Source: Deltaproteobacteria bacterium
Lineage (GTDB): Bacteria; Myxococcota; B64-G9
Direction of reading: 5' to 3'
DNA length: 64,000 nt
Assembly (NCBI GenBank): GCA_019314375.1
Contig: JAFCZJ010000040.1
Span: forward strand, 1-64,000
Positions within the stretch are counted from its first letter, which is position 1. The number at the start of each line of letters is the position of its first letter. Under the pieces are notes generated by a model. It saw only the letters and a program-made list of their open reading frames with translations. It did not search any database and was not told the origin of the DNA. Positions 25,399 through 34,251 of this stretch are shown here, piece by piece. The position numbers were made by a program, and so were the translations under genes.

Positions 25399-25414
25399 TG
25401 GCACGTTCCTTCCA
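25399..25414 (+). promoter_or_regulatory. Imperfect sigma54-type promoter
   Basis: TGGCACGTTCCTTCCA has a perfect -24 element, but the -12 element reads TTCC where TTGC is expected. It lies 61 bases upstream of the ATG at 25475. The missing G of the -12 GC makes this tentative. Confidence 0.35.
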
Positions 25415-25474
25415 TATACAGGAAGACCTATGGAACACACACCACAGTCCAAAAGGACGAAAAAAGGAGAAATC

Positions 25475-26338
25475 ATGTTGAAAGAGACCTTCATAGGCTT
25501 AGGACTCGGATTATTGCTCATGGTGCCCTCTGCTCAGGCGGACAATGGAAGTGGGTCGGGTTCGGGCGACGGTGATCAGCTGAACACCCAGGAACAAACC
25601 CAAAGCCAGGTCAGGGAACAAACGCGCACCCAGACCCGCGAACAAACGCGCACCCAGGCCCGCAACCAAAACCGTGATCAATCCTGCCAGGACGACGATT
25701 CAGGAGCGACCGACGACGCGTCAGCAGGCGACGACACCGTTCTCAAATCCGGTGGAACAGACGAGAGCTGGGAACAATCCGCGGATGCCCAGGGTGATCA
25801 TGCCCAGGTCCAGGCCCAGAACCAGTACCGCTACCAGTACCGGTGGCAACATCGTCACCGCAACGGCCAGGGCGAAGGCGGCGGTCAGGGCGAAGGCGGC
25901 GGCCAGGGCGAAGGCGGCGGCCAGGGCGAAGGTAGCGGCCAGGGCGAAGGTAGCGGCCAGGGCGAAGGTAGCGGCGATTGCCAGGGAAGTTGCCAAGACG
26001 GAGACTCGGGCTCGGCGGGAGACTCTGGTGACAACGCAGACTCTGGTGACAACGTGGACCCGGGCGACGACACCGTGGTGTTCCGCTCAAGCTTGGACGA
26101 CGTCGATGGCCAGGGCTCGGGAGACCAGACTCAGGCCCGAAAGCAGACCCGCAACCAAATCCGCAACCAGATGCGGCTGCAACTCCGCGAGCAGCAGAAT
26201 GCCGGCAGCGTGGTCCTCAAATCCAACATCGACGGTATGGATTCGGGCAGCATGCTTCGCAGCCGCCTCCAGAAAATGCAAAACATCCGCAGCATGAACC
26301 GACTCAACACTGGCTCCGGTCAGGGCGCAAACCATTAA
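25475..26338 (+). CDS. Exported Gln/Arg-rich repeat protein
   Basis: A 287-residue protein of low complexity. The ATG at 25475 has AAGGAG nearby, and residues 1-22 form a signal peptide ending AQA. Three regions can be seen. The first is a Gln/Arg/Thr repeat near residues 37-70 (QVREQTRTQTREQTRTQ). The second is an acidic segment. The third is six tandem copies of GQGEG(G/S) near residues 131-166. A second Gln/Arg segment (RKQTRNQIRNQMRLQLREQQ) follows near 235-255. The motif D(D/N)TVVFRSSLDDVDGQGS, echoed in DTVLKSGGTDESW and SVVLKSNIDGMDSGS, occurs three times. Such sequences suggest a disordered or matrix-forming secreted protein, but the function is unknown. The beta-barrel gene follows after 19 bases. 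Confidence 0.7.
   Translation: MLKETFIGLGLGLLLMVPSAQADNGSGSGSGDGDQLNTQEQTQSQVREQTRTQTREQTRTQARNQNRDQSCQDDDSGATDDASAGDDTVLKSGGTDESWEQSADAQGDHAQVQAQNQYRYQYRWQHRHRNGQGEGGGQGEGGGQGEGGGQGEGSGQGEGSGQGEGSGDCQGSCQDGDSGSAGDSGDNADSGDNVDPGDDTVVFRSSLDDVDGQGSGDQTQARKQTRNQIRNQMRLQLREQQNAGSVVLKSNIDGMDSGSMLRSRLQKMQNIRSMNRLNTGSGQGANH
25865..25972 (+). repeat. Six 18-bp tandem repeats inside a coding region
   Basis: The unit GGCCAGGGCGAAGGCGGC is repeated six times in frame and encodes GQGEGG three times, then GQGEGS three times. The copies are nearly identical at DNA level, so copy number may vary between strains. Confidence 0.9.
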
Positions 26339-26357
26339 TCAGTAAGGAGCAGACACC

Positions 26358-28058
26358 ATGGTCCGCGGACGTCCAGCGTCAATCCAGCACGACGAGCCCA
26401 AGCCCAGGGCGCTGGACGTCTCGACCACCCCTCTCGCAAGCTCCCCCATCATCTGGATCCTGATCATCGCCTCCCTCATCCTGGTCGACCTCGGAAAAAG
26501 TCACGCACGCAGCCTGGCCTTGATCAGTCCCCCATCCCAGAACCATGCCCGAGCCCGCCAGGTCAGGCGGCTGCATGCTCAACTGAGCAGGCAACTCCAG
26601 GCTCGCGGCATCGAGGTGGTGGGCGAACGAGTCTTTTCCTCTACCGCACGGGGCTTGGGTCTCAATTCAAAAACAGCCCTGCACAAAGATCGTTTGCCTG
26701 AAATCTGCGATGCCTTGCGCATCGATGGTGTGCTGATCGTGGGCCTGGCCCGACGCGGGCGCATGATGCGCCTGTCGGCTTTCCTTTTCGATGCCACCGG
26801 CCGACTGACCCTGAAACGACAGAAGCACCAACGCCGAGCCAAAGCGACGCGACGTTGGCTGCGGCAATTGGCGCGGACCGTGGATCGCCGCCTCAGCCCG
26901 GCCCGCCCCCCCCTGGAAGAAGTCGCAGAACCCCTGCCCGAAAGCATGCCCATCGTGCCCATGGGCTTGCATGCCAAGGCCGCCAAACCCCAAGCCTCAG
27001 CGAAGGAATCTGACTGGGACTGGCAACCGGCCGTCGAGGTTGGGGTCGAGAGTCTTGGCACGAGCAACCTCTATGCCGACTCATCACAACAGATGGACCT
27101 GGCGGTGCACCCCTGGTTGGATCTTGGCCTGGACCTGGCCAGCAACTGGGCGATGGGCTACCGAGCCGAGCTGCGAACCTGGCTACGCAAAGAAGACCTG
27201 CTTCAGCACGCTCACCGCATCTATGCGGCCAAGGGCTATGGATGGGGAATACAAGGTCAACACAGCCTGGTCTTGCTGGCCAACATGGAGACCAGCCTGA
27301 ACCGCGAGACCTACCAAAACCTGGACTTCATCCGCACTGCTTTCCAGGCGGCATTGGACTTCCAGGCCCTGGAATGGCTGAGCCTGCAAGCCACGGGCCG
27401 CCTGGGTGGTCGCATTTTCCTTCACGACAAACAATCCAACTCACTTGATACCGACCTTCGAGCAGGCTTGGGTCTTCGCCTACCGGCCGGCTGGCGGGTG
27501 GGGATCTCGGCCCAGGCCGATGCGCGCTTGTACACCCAGTCTTCAGCACCGGCGGGAGAAGCCAACGACTTACAGGTCGGCGGCGACTTGCGCCTCTCCG
27601 GCCCCTTGTGGAGTGAGGCCAGGATGACGGCCAAAGCGGGCTACCGCCTGGCCATCGGCGACAGCCACCAGGTACAACGCATCCTGGCCGAAGCTCAAAT
27701 CCGGGCATTGGGCGATACCTTTTTGAGCTCTGGCCCTCGGGCCAGCCTTCGGGTCCTGCAGAAGCTCGGCAAGCACAACCAGGTGTCCGTAAGTTTACGC
27801 TACCAAGAAAACGACTACGCCGGCTGGCCGGCCTTAGACGAGCAGGGCCAGGATCTGGGCCTGATGCGGAAAGATCGACGCTTGGGGCCCAGCATCGCTT
27901 TTGGACACGGATGGTGGCCCGAGCAGCAAGGCGGGGGCCTTTTACAATTTGAATACAGTCTGCGGGTGGAATATGGTTTTACGCGCCAGTGGTCCAACGG
28001 TCCATGGACCGACACGGCCATTCACATGCTGGGCCTGCAATTCCAAGGCGCTTGGTAG
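26358..28058 (+). CDS. Predicted outer-membrane beta-barrel protein with TolB-N-like N-domain
   Basis: A 566-residue protein. A long N-terminal region (30 residues) precedes a hydrophobic segment IIWILIIASLILVDLG that is a signal sequence or anchor. Residues about 50-180 (SLALISPPSQNHARARQVRRLHAQL, ICDALRIDGVLIVGLA) resemble a TolB-N-like fold. From about 225 to the end are alternating amphipathic strands rich in Trp, Tyr and Leu, ending FQGAW. A terminal aromatic residue is typical of outer-membrane barrels. AAGGAG lies ten bases upstream of the ATG. It is co-transcribed with the Gln/Arg-rich protein, so it may help export or anchor it (inference). Confidence 0.65.
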   Translation: MVRGRPASIQHDEPKPRALDVSTTPLASSPIIWILIIASLILVDLGKSHARSLALISPPSQNHARARQVRRLHAQLSRQLQARGIEVVGERVFSSTARGLGLNSKTALHKDRLPEICDALRIDGVLIVGLARRGRMMRLSAFLFDATGRLTLKRQKHQRRAKATRRWLRQLARTVDRRLSPARPPLEEVAEPLPESMPIVPMGLHAKAAKPQASAKESDWDWQPAVEVGVESLGTSNLYADSSQQMDLAVHPWLDLGLDLASNWAMGYRAELRTWLRKEDLLQHAHRIYAAKGYGWGIQGQHSLVLLANMETSLNRETYQNLDFIRTAFQAALDFQALEWLSLQATGRLGGRIFLHDKQSNSLDTDLRAGLGLRLPAGWRVGISAQADARLYTQSSAPAGEANDLQVGGDLRLSGPLWSEARMTAKAGYRLAIGDSHQVQRILAEAQIRALGDTFLSSGPRASLRVLQKLGKHNQVSVSLRYQENDYAGWPALDEQGQDLGLMRKDRRLGPSIAFGHGWWPEQQGGGLLQFEYSLRVEYGFTRQWSNGPWTDTAIHMLGLQFQGAW

Positions 28059-28065
28059 TGAGGCA

Positions 28066-28767
28066 TCACCCCAAATCGAATCGCTCCCAAAGTGCATCGA
28101 AAGCCTGAAGGTGGGAAGACACGAGGACCGGGTCGTCGCTGACAATGAAACTTTCCTGATTGTGTTGGGCGGCCGAGCGGGTCCAGTTGAAAGATCCGGT
28201 GAGCATGAGCCGTGCATCGAAAACCGCAAACTTGTGGTGCATGTGGAAAGGGGAACCGTCCATGCGCACCTCAATGCCGGCCTTTCTGAACTGCCCCACA
28301 TCCGAACCCAAATCATGAGATTTCTCATCGTCGGTGATCACGCGAACGCGGACGCCTCGTTTGTGGGCGGCCAAGACCTCGGTACTTAACTCATCGTTGG
28401 TGATGGTAAATACGCAGATCTCCAAGCGCTTGCGACAGTTCTGCAGCAAGCCCCGCAGTCTGCCCACAGCCCGTGAGTCGGGCAAGAAGTAAGCTTCCGC
28501 CTGACCTTCCTTGCCTGAATCGAGCTTTCGATCAGACATAAGCAGCTTGATCAAATCCTCAAGCCAACCCAAAAGCCGTTCATCGCGGCCATCGAAAAGC
28601 CGTTCAGAGGCAAGCGCAAAAGCCCGATTGACCCAGAACAATCTATCCTGCTCATCCAAATGATGTTCATCCAGCCAATCATGGACCACGCTGCGTTCAG
28701 CCCGACTGAGCCGATCGTCGTCCAGGGTCTGCCTTAAGAAACCTTCGAATTCGTCCCGTTCGCCCAT
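28066..28767 (-). CDS. Single-HKD phospholipase D-like protein
   Basis: A 233-residue protein with one PLD motif, HHKFAVFDARLMLTGSFNWTRSA near residues 180-200, containing H-x-K-x4-D followed by the GS(F/A)NWT block. Single-motif members act as dimers and include nucleases (Nuc, PLD6 type) and lipid hydrolases. Residues 1-90 form an acidic helical N-terminus of unknown role. No signal peptide is visible. The chosen ATG at 28767 has AGAGG six bases upstream and lies ten bases after the transporter stop. The listed longer frame runs into the transporter gene and is rejected. Whether it cleaves DNA, RNA or lipid cannot be told. Confidence 0.78.
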   Translation of the reverse strand: MGERDEFEGFLRQTLDDDRLSRAERSVVHDWLDEHHLDEQDRLFWVNRAFALASERLFDGRDERLLGWLEDLIKLLMSDRKLDSGKEGQAEAYFLPDSRAVGRLRGLLQNCRKRLEICVFTITNDELSTEVLAAHKRGVRVRVITDDEKSHDLGSDVGQFRKAGIEVRMDGSPFHMHHKFAVFDARLMLTGSFNWTRSAAQHNQESFIVSDDPVLVSSHLQAFDALWERFDLG

Positions 28768-28777
28768 GTCGCCTCTA

Positions 28778-30127
28778 TCAAGCCCGGGGTTTGATCTTCC
28801 AGGTGAAGGCCAAAAGAATGATGGACATGCCGGCGGCAGCCAGGATGGCCCAGAGCACTGCGTTCCAGGCGGCCTCTTTTCCCTGGCTTGCCCCGATGGA
28901 GTCAGCCATCCAGCCGAAGCCCTTGGCCTGAGCACTACGCCCAAGGTAACCAAAAAGCCCCACGAAACCTGCCGCGGTGCCCACGGCCTTCTTGCTGGTT
29001 AGATCCAAGGCGCTGACCCCTAGCAACATCACCGGCGGATACACAAAAAAGCCCACCACCGCCAAGAGGGTCATGTCCAACCAAAGCCGACCGGCCGGAT
29101 TGATCATGATGCCAGCGAAGGCGGCTATGATGGGGATCATACACAAGAGGCTCACCATACCGCGGCGTCCACCCATGCGATCCGACAGCCAACCCATGAG
29201 CAAAGTCGACGGGATGCCGCCGAACTCAAGCACCAGCACCGCCAAACCACCGCTGCCCAGGCTGGCGTCCTTGACCTCGCGCAAATACATGGGGCCCCAA
29301 TCCAGCATGCTGTAGCGCACCACATAAACAAAAAAGTTGGCCAGGGCCACCAGCCAAAGGGTCTTGTTCTTCAGAATGTTATCGACAAAGAGAGCGCGGG
29401 TGCTGAGTTCCTGCTCGTGGTCTTTCCGCTCGCCTTCATACAGAAGGTAGTCGTCCTTGTATTGCTCCACAGGCGGCAAGCCCACGGATTGGGGCGTGTC
29501 ACGGAGGCGCCAAAACAAATAGACGGCACCGATGACGGCCAGCACGCCAGGCACGTAAAAAGCATAACGCCAGTCCCAATTGCCCGCGGCCCAGGCCGCC
29601 AACACGCCCGCGATGCCGCCACCCACATTGTGGGCGACGTTCCAAACAGCAAAAATGCTGCCGCGTTCGCGCACCGAATACCAATGCCCGATGGATCGAC
29701 CGCATGGAGGCCAGCCCATGCCCTGGATGAAGCCGTTGAGGGTCCACAGGATCAGGTGCAAGGAATAGTCGGCGACGGAGCCAAAGGCAAAATTGCAGAC
29801 CGCCGTCATCAACAAGCCCGTGGCCATGAAGACGCGCGGGTTGGCCCGGTCGCTCAAGGAACCCATCAGAAACTTACCCAGACCGTATGCGATGGCGGTC
29901 AAGGCCAGGATGTTGCCCACCTGATCGTGGCTGTAGCCTAAGGCATGCTCCATGTCGGCCGAGACCGGGGAGAGATTGTTGCGAACCAAATAAAAGGTGG
30001 CGTAACCGAGAAAGGTGCTCTCGAGTATGGCCCAACGCAAACGCGGGTATTTTTTCTTTACCTGGTCTTCAGGCAAGGGCTCGATGTGGGGAGCCGGAGC
30101 AAAACTGGATTTGAGACGGCCGAGCAT
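28778..30127 (-). CDS. OPA-family (GlpT-like) organophosphate:phosphate antiporter
   Basis: A 449-residue major facilitator with about 12 membrane helices. OPA-family features are YLVRNNLSP in helix 1 with the substrate-binding Arg, GLGKFLMGSLSDRANPRVFM between helices 2 and 3, and GMGWPPCGRSIGHWYS...RERGSIFAVWNVAHNVGGG, the family signature. These antiporters take up glycerol-3-phosphate or hexose phosphates in exchange for phosphate. The gene lies four bases after a HAD-phosphatase lipoprotein gene, which suggests phosphorylated small molecules are handled at the envelope. The exact substrate is not predictable. Confidence 0.85.
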   Translation of the reverse strand: MLGRLKSSFAPAPHIEPLPEDQVKKKYPRLRWAILESTFLGYATFYLVRNNLSPVSADMEHALGYSHDQVGNILALTAIAYGLGKFLMGSLSDRANPRVFMATGLLMTAVCNFAFGSVADYSLHLILWTLNGFIQGMGWPPCGRSIGHWYSVRERGSIFAVWNVAHNVGGGIAGVLAAWAAGNWDWRYAFYVPGVLAVIGAVYLFWRLRDTPQSVGLPPVEQYKDDYLLYEGERKDHEQELSTRALFVDNILKNKTLWLVALANFFVYVVRYSMLDWGPMYLREVKDASLGSGGLAVLVLEFGGIPSTLLMGWLSDRMGGRRGMVSLLCMIPIIAAFAGIMINPAGRLWLDMTLLAVVGFFVYPPVMLLGVSALDLTSKKAVGTAAGFVGLFGYLGRSAQAKGFGWMADSIGASQGKEAAWNAVLWAILAAAGMSIILLAFTWKIKPRA

Positions 30128-30131
30128 CAGA

Positions 30132-31064
30132 TTATTTTACGTCGCGGGTCTTGTTGATACGGATGCCGAACTGCTTCGATGAGAGAGATGGAAAATCCGG
30201 TCGCGGCACGTCGCGAATGCGCACGACAAGCCAACCTTCTCGTTTTGCGTAATCGAAAATGCTCTCTGTCTGATCTTCCGCCACGTGTTCGTCCGGGTTG
30301 ACGATCAAACGCAAGTCGCTGGCGAATTCGATCATCTCTTTGTCGCCCCGACTGTTGCCGCCCACCAGCAAGGGTCGGGTCTGGATGAAAGTCTCGATGG
30401 CTTCTTTTTTGCCGTGGTCCTGCGGTATGGGCTGCACGAAGGTGTCGGTCACAAGGCCACCGCGAATCACAGCGCGGATGCCCACGACCCGATAAATGGG
30501 GATGCCCAATTGCTTGGAGAGGAACTGCTGGTACATGGCCTCCGGCGAAGCGGTCACGACCCAGGCCTCGAAACCCTGTGCCTTCAGGTTGACGAAGAGA
30601 TCCTGCATGGGCTTGTACATCTTGTCGGCGTACATCTCATTGAAACAGCGCTCGCCTTGATCCCGCTGCCACTGAAGTTCTTTTCCCGCGAAATAGCGAA
30701 CCCGGCCCTGGACGTAAGGGATGGACACGTTGACCATCTTGCCCATCTCCGCCAGGAGCGCAGGTTTGCGCTCGGGATGCGCCGCCGCATATCGATACAG
30801 GCATTCGTCGGCCATGTAATGAGGCGTTTGGCCAAAGACCGTGCCGTCCCCATCGAAAACCGCCACTTTGCGACCAGGTGTGTCCTTGTGCCGCTCAAAA
30901 AAGGCCTGGAGCTTGGCGTTGGTCTCGGCATCGAAGCCTGCGATGGGCACATAGACGGCCGGCACCGAAACCTTGGCTGGACTGCTGATACAGGGCTGGG
31001 ACGTGGCGCAAGCCTGCAAGCTCAAAAAGCAAGCTCCAGCGAACATCCAAGTGGCGAAACGCAT
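30132..31064 (-). CDS. HAD-superfamily phosphatase lipoprotein
   Basis: A 310-residue exported phosphatase. The ATG at 31064 has GAGGAGG six bases upstream. The signal peptide ends in lipobox LQAC. HAD motif I is VFDGDGTVFG near residue 69, motif II lies in WVVTASPEAM near 165 (Thr/Ser after hydrophobics), a conserved Lys is in GKKEAIETF, and motif III/IV is LLVGGNSRGDKEMIEF. This pattern is that of the phosphoserine/phosphocholine phosphatase branch. The lipid anchor places it outside the cytoplasm. It is first in an operon with the OPA antiporter and the PLD-like gene. The listed 716-residue frame is mostly antisense. Confidence 0.82.
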   Translation of the reverse strand: MRFATWMFAGACFLSLQACATSQPCISSPAKVSVPAVYVPIAGFDAETNAKLQAFFERHKDTPGRKVAVFDGDGTVFGQTPHYMADECLYRYAAAHPERKPALLAEMGKMVNVSIPYVQGRVRYFAGKELQWQRDQGERCFNEMYADKMYKPMQDLFVNLKAQGFEAWVVTASPEAMYQQFLSKQLGIPIYRVVGIRAVIRGGLVTDTFVQPIPQDHGKKEAIETFIQTRPLLVGGNSRGDKEMIEFASDLRLIVNPDEHVAEDQTESIFDYAKREGWLVVRIRDVPRPDFPSLSSKQFGIRINKTRDVK

Positions 31065-31199
31065 GAATACCTCCTCTGGTTGGGCACCCAGGTTTACCAC
31101 AGCCCCGCCCCAGGTCCAGCCAAATCCCCCCAGACGGCGTTGCGTTTCCATACGCGCCATGCCAAGCTTTGGCCTTGCAAATCCACGAGGAGGCCTGAA

Positions 31200-32405
31200 A
31201 TGATCCGCTGCAAACATACTGCACTCTTCTTGACGCTCGTTTTGATTCTTGGTGCCAGCCTTACCGCCTGCAGCAAGTGGCACGAAAAGTACGGCATCCG
31301 CAAAGCGAATGAACTCAACGATCCGGCCACGGCACCCAAGTTGGTTCGCGCATTTGAGCGAGGAGACTGCAACGACGTCTATATGGCCAGCTACCATCTG
31401 CACAGCCTGGGTGCCAAACCCGCCGAGGCCTTGGACAGCCTGGTCAAACAGCTCAACGGCCCCTGCGGGTCGAGTATGCTTTACTACATCCCCATGGTTC
31501 TGGGCCGCCTGGGGGCCCCTGCCCTGCCGGCTTTGAAGGCCGCCATCCAGCACGCCAAGCCGGAAAAACGCCTCTTGGCCATCAGCGGCCTGGGCGAGAT
31601 GCGAGACCAGGCAGCAGAAGCCAGTCGCCTCCTGGCCGAAAAAATCCTCTCCAAGGATCAGCTGGACCTGGACTGGAGCGTGCCCGGCGCAGCCCTGGAT
31701 GCCCTGGGGAAGCTGGGCCCGGCGGGCCGTCAAGGAGAGCAAGCCGTCCTCTCCATGCTTTTGGATGAAAGCTGGCGGAATCAAGCCCTCGACTGCCTGG
31801 TAAAAATCGGCGATCCATCGCCGCGGGCCCTGGAAACCCTGAAAGTCTTGTCGCAAAACGCCGATAACGACAAATTCCGCGAGAAGGCCGTCAAGGCCTA
31901 CAAAAAACTCCACATCAAGGCCTTGGCCCAGGGCAGCCAGGTTGCCGTGGCCGGCGTAAACGACATGCCGGCCGCCAAAAAAATGGACAAGCCGGTGAGC
32001 GCCAAGAACGTCATCGTGGCCGTCTTCGACATCCAGGACAAATCCAAAGCCACGACGGAAGAAGAACTGGACCAACTTACGCTTTTTCTGAGCAACCAGA
32101 TGACCCGCGCCGCCGGCTACAAGGTGGTTCCCCATGCGCAACTGCAACAGCGCCTCCGCCAGGAGAAAAAGGGAAGTTTCAAAAAATGCTACGATGAAGG
32201 CTGCCAAATCGAGCTGGGCAGGGCCTTGTCGGCCCAAAAATCCCTCTCCACCCAACTCATCAAAGTGGGCAAGCAATGCCAACTTGCCGCCACTCTTTTC
32301 GATTTGAAAAACGAGACCACCGACAAGGCAGCTTCCGTGAAGACCGACTGCAGTGCGGACAAGCTCTTAGAGGCTGTCGAGGAACTGGCCAAGCAGTTCA
32401 ATTGA
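31200..32405 (+). CDS. HEAT-like lipoprotein with TolB-N-like C-terminal domain
   Basis: A 401-residue protein. The ATG at 31200 has GAGGAGG six to seven bases upstream. The lipobox is LTAC. Residues about 35-230 are helical pairs with HEAT-like periodicity (GRLGAPALPALKAAIQHAKPEKRLLAISGLGEM). From about 260 comes a separate domain, VIVAVFDIQDKS...LTLFLSNQMTRAAGYKVVPHAQLQQRLRQEKKG, then CQIELGRALSAQKSLSTQLIKVG. This domain recurs in the 38897-39796 lipoprotein. The strand-helix pattern and (Q/E)IELGRAL(S/A)AQK motif suggest a TolB-N/FlgO-like fold. The function is unknown. It is divergent from the HAD phosphatase gene. Confidence 0.75.
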   Translation: MIRCKHTALFLTLVLILGASLTACSKWHEKYGIRKANELNDPATAPKLVRAFERGDCNDVYMASYHLHSLGAKPAEALDSLVKQLNGPCGSSMLYYIPMVLGRLGAPALPALKAAIQHAKPEKRLLAISGLGEMRDQAAEASRLLAEKILSKDQLDLDWSVPGAALDALGKLGPAGRQGEQAVLSMLLDESWRNQALDCLVKIGDPSPRALETLKVLSQNADNDKFREKAVKAYKKLHIKALAQGSQVAVAGVNDMPAAKKMDKPVSAKNVIVAVFDIQDKSKATTEEELDQLTLFLSNQMTRAAGYKVVPHAQLQQRLRQEKKGSFKKCYDEGCQIELGRALSAQKSLSTQLIKVGKQCQLAATLFDLKNETTDKAASVKTDCSADKLLEAVEELAKQFN

Positions 32406-32529
32406 TCCGCCTCATTTGTGCCTATCGCGCACGACTGTGACATGCCCGCCATGGTCCGGGCCGATGACGGCCTTTCCTCAAAGCTCAAGAATGCAGAAAC
32501 TTCCAAGACTCCCCGAGGACAAGAATGCC

Positions 32530-32545
32530 TGGCACAGTCCTTGCT
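32530..32545 (+). promoter_or_regulatory. Sigma54-type promoter of the Cys-rich lipoprotein array
   Basis: TGGCACAGTCCTTGCT is a full match to the -24/-12 consensus (GG-N10-GC). It lies about 98 bases upstream of the first lipoprotein ATG. A single TGTGACA half-site lies at 32436-32442, about 94 bases further upstream, where an activator would bind. Confidence 0.72.
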
Positions 32546-32627
32546 GTCCAATGACCAACAGATTTTGAAACTTGCCCGAAAGGCCTGATTTGTGGCAAAA
32601 CTCGTTTATTCAACCAAGGAGAAAACC

Positions 32628-33179
32628 ATGAAAACCATCCTCGGCATGTCTTTGTTGGCAATCTTTTCCCTCGGCCTGATGGTCGCCTGTGGCGGCTCTT
32701 CGGGCCCCTCCTGCGAAGACGTCTGCAACAAGATGGTCGAATGCGAGCAGGATGACAACGTGACCGAATGCTTGAACCAATGCGCCATCTTCAAAGACGC
32801 CCTGCGGAGCGAGGTCTATGCCGAACTGGGCGACTGTTTCATGGAAAACACCTGCGAAACGCTCAACGCAGAAGAAAATGGGGACATGTGTTTCGAGCAA
32901 GCCATGACCCTGGGCTCCACCACGGCCGGCGAGGCTCTGGTGGATGACCTGTGCGTCAAGTACGTTGAATGCGACGAGACGGAAACACTGACCCAGGAAG
33001 ACTGCGTCAGCCAAATGACAGCCGGAGGAGGAGAAGACGCCCTGGCAGCCATCGGCATGTTCAAAGACTCGGTGCTCGACTGCTTCGTCGGCTGCGTCAA
33101 CGATCTGACCTGTGCGGAAACGATGGACGACAACAACATGGACGCTTGCTCGCAAGACTGTGGTCTCCTCTTGGACTGA
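32628..33179 (+). CDS. Cys-rich lipoprotein, paralogue 1 (B-type module)
   Basis: A 183-residue lipoprotein with lipobox LMVAC followed by a Gly/Ser linker. The mature part is one module of about 155 residues with 15 or more Cys at fixed spacing: CEDVCNKMVEC near the start, CFMENTCETLNAEE, CVKYVEC, FKDSVLDCFVGCVNDLTC and a final CSQDCGLLLD. The protein is acidic. The module is closely related to the second half of the next gene. AAGGAG lies seven bases upstream of the ATG. It is first in a four-gene co-directional array behind a sigma54 promoter. No known family is recognised. Confidence 0.82.
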   Translation: MKTILGMSLLAIFSLGLMVACGGSSGPSCEDVCNKMVECEQDDNVTECLNQCAIFKDALRSEVYAELGDCFMENTCETLNAEENGDMCFEQAMTLGSTTAGEALVDDLCVKYVECDETETLTQEDCVSQMTAGGGEDALAAIGMFKDSVLDCFVGCVNDLTCAETMDDNNMDACSQDCGLLLD

Positions 33180-33199
33180 TGTCTGCGAAAGGAATCGAC

Positions 33200-34231
33200 A
33201 TGAAACGTTTCTTTATCCTGTCTCTCTTGGCTTTGTTTTCCCTTGGCCTGGCTGTCGCCTGCGGCGGTGGTTCGTCCGGACCGTCCTGCGAGGATGTCTG
33301 CACCAAGGTTAGCGAATGCGATTCCACCGAGGATTACAACGAATGCCTCAGCATGTGTGACATGTTCAAAGAAGTCATGCGGGACGAAGCCTATCAGGCC
33401 CTGGGCGATTGCACCATGGAACAAACCTGCGCCTTCATGGAAGAAAACGGCGATTATTGCTTCGAAGCGGCCATGGCGGAAGGCTCACTGACCGCCGCCC
33501 GTTCACTCATCGAGCGGATATGCACCACAATGGCCGCATGCGACACGACGGGCAACTACACCCAGCAACAATGCGTCGATGATATGACCAGCGGAGAAAA
33601 CGACGACCTTGACTCCGCCATGAGCATATTCAAAGACTCGGTCTTGGATTGCGTCGCCGACTGCGTTGAAAACGAGAGCTGCACAGACTTGGCCGAAGGC
33701 TCCGCCCAAGACTGCATGACAACTTGCGGCTTGGTCGTTTTCAGCAGCGATTTCTCGGGCCCCACCTGCGAGGACGTCTGCAACAAGATGGTCGAATGCG
33801 GGCTGGATACCGACATGACTGAATGCCTGAGCGGATGCGCCCCCTTCGAAGACTCCCTGCGGCCTGAGGTCTTTACCGAACTGGGTGACTGCTTCATGGA
33901 AAACACCTGCGAAACGCTCAACGCAGATGAAGACGGGGACATGTGTTTCAGACAAGCCATGACCCAAGGCTCCACCACGGCCGGCGCGGCTCTGGTGGAT
34001 GACCTGTGCGTCAAATACGTTGAATGCGACGATTCGGGAACACTGACCCAGGAAGACTGCGTCAGCCAGTTTACAGCCGAACAAGAAGGCGCCATAGCCC
34101 AGATCGGCATGTTCAAAGACTCGGTGCTCGACTGCTTCGTCGACTGCATCAACGGTCTGACCTGTGCGGAAGCGGCGGATGACAACAGCATGGACGCTTG
34201 CTCGCAAGACTGCGGTCTCTTCATAGACTGA
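33200..34231 (+). CDS. Cys-rich lipoprotein, paralogue 2 (A+B double module)
   Basis: A 343-residue lipoprotein, about twice as long as its neighbours. Lipobox LAVAC. Residues about 28-180 form an A-type module (CEDVCTKVSECDSTEDYNEC, CTMEQTCAFMEENG, TGNYTQQQCVDDM) nearly identical to paralogue 3. After the joint SSDFSGPTCEDVC, residues 183-343 form a B-type module nearly identical to paralogue 1, including the end CSQDCGLFID. It therefore looks like a fusion of an A gene and a B gene that lost the second signal peptide. The ATG at 33200 has AAAGGA six bases upstream. A coupled ATG at 33179 (MSAKGID) is an alternative. Confidence 0.82.
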   Translation: MKRFFILSLLALFSLGLAVACGGGSSGPSCEDVCTKVSECDSTEDYNECLSMCDMFKEVMRDEAYQALGDCTMEQTCAFMEENGDYCFEAAMAEGSLTAARSLIERICTTMAACDTTGNYTQQQCVDDMTSGENDDLDSAMSIFKDSVLDCVADCVENESCTDLAEGSAQDCMTTCGLVVFSSDFSGPTCEDVCNKMVECGLDTDMTECLSGCAPFEDSLRPEVFTELGDCFMENTCETLNADEDGDMCFRQAMTQGSTTAGAALVDDLCVKYVECDDSGTLTQEDCVSQFTAEQEGAIAQIGMFKDSVLDCFVDCINGLTCAEAADDNSMDACSQDCGLFID

Positions 34232-34251
34232 TGCAGACGAAAGGAATCGAC

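Noticed and set aside
25865-25972. CRISPR-like array
   Set aside because: Six 18-bp repeats lie in direct tandem without unique spacers and are in frame within a coding region.
30285-31199. N-terminal part of the 706-residue plus-strand ORF
   Set aside because: It is antisense to the HAD phosphatase. The lipoprotein start at 31200 has a strong ribosome-binding site and a signal peptide.
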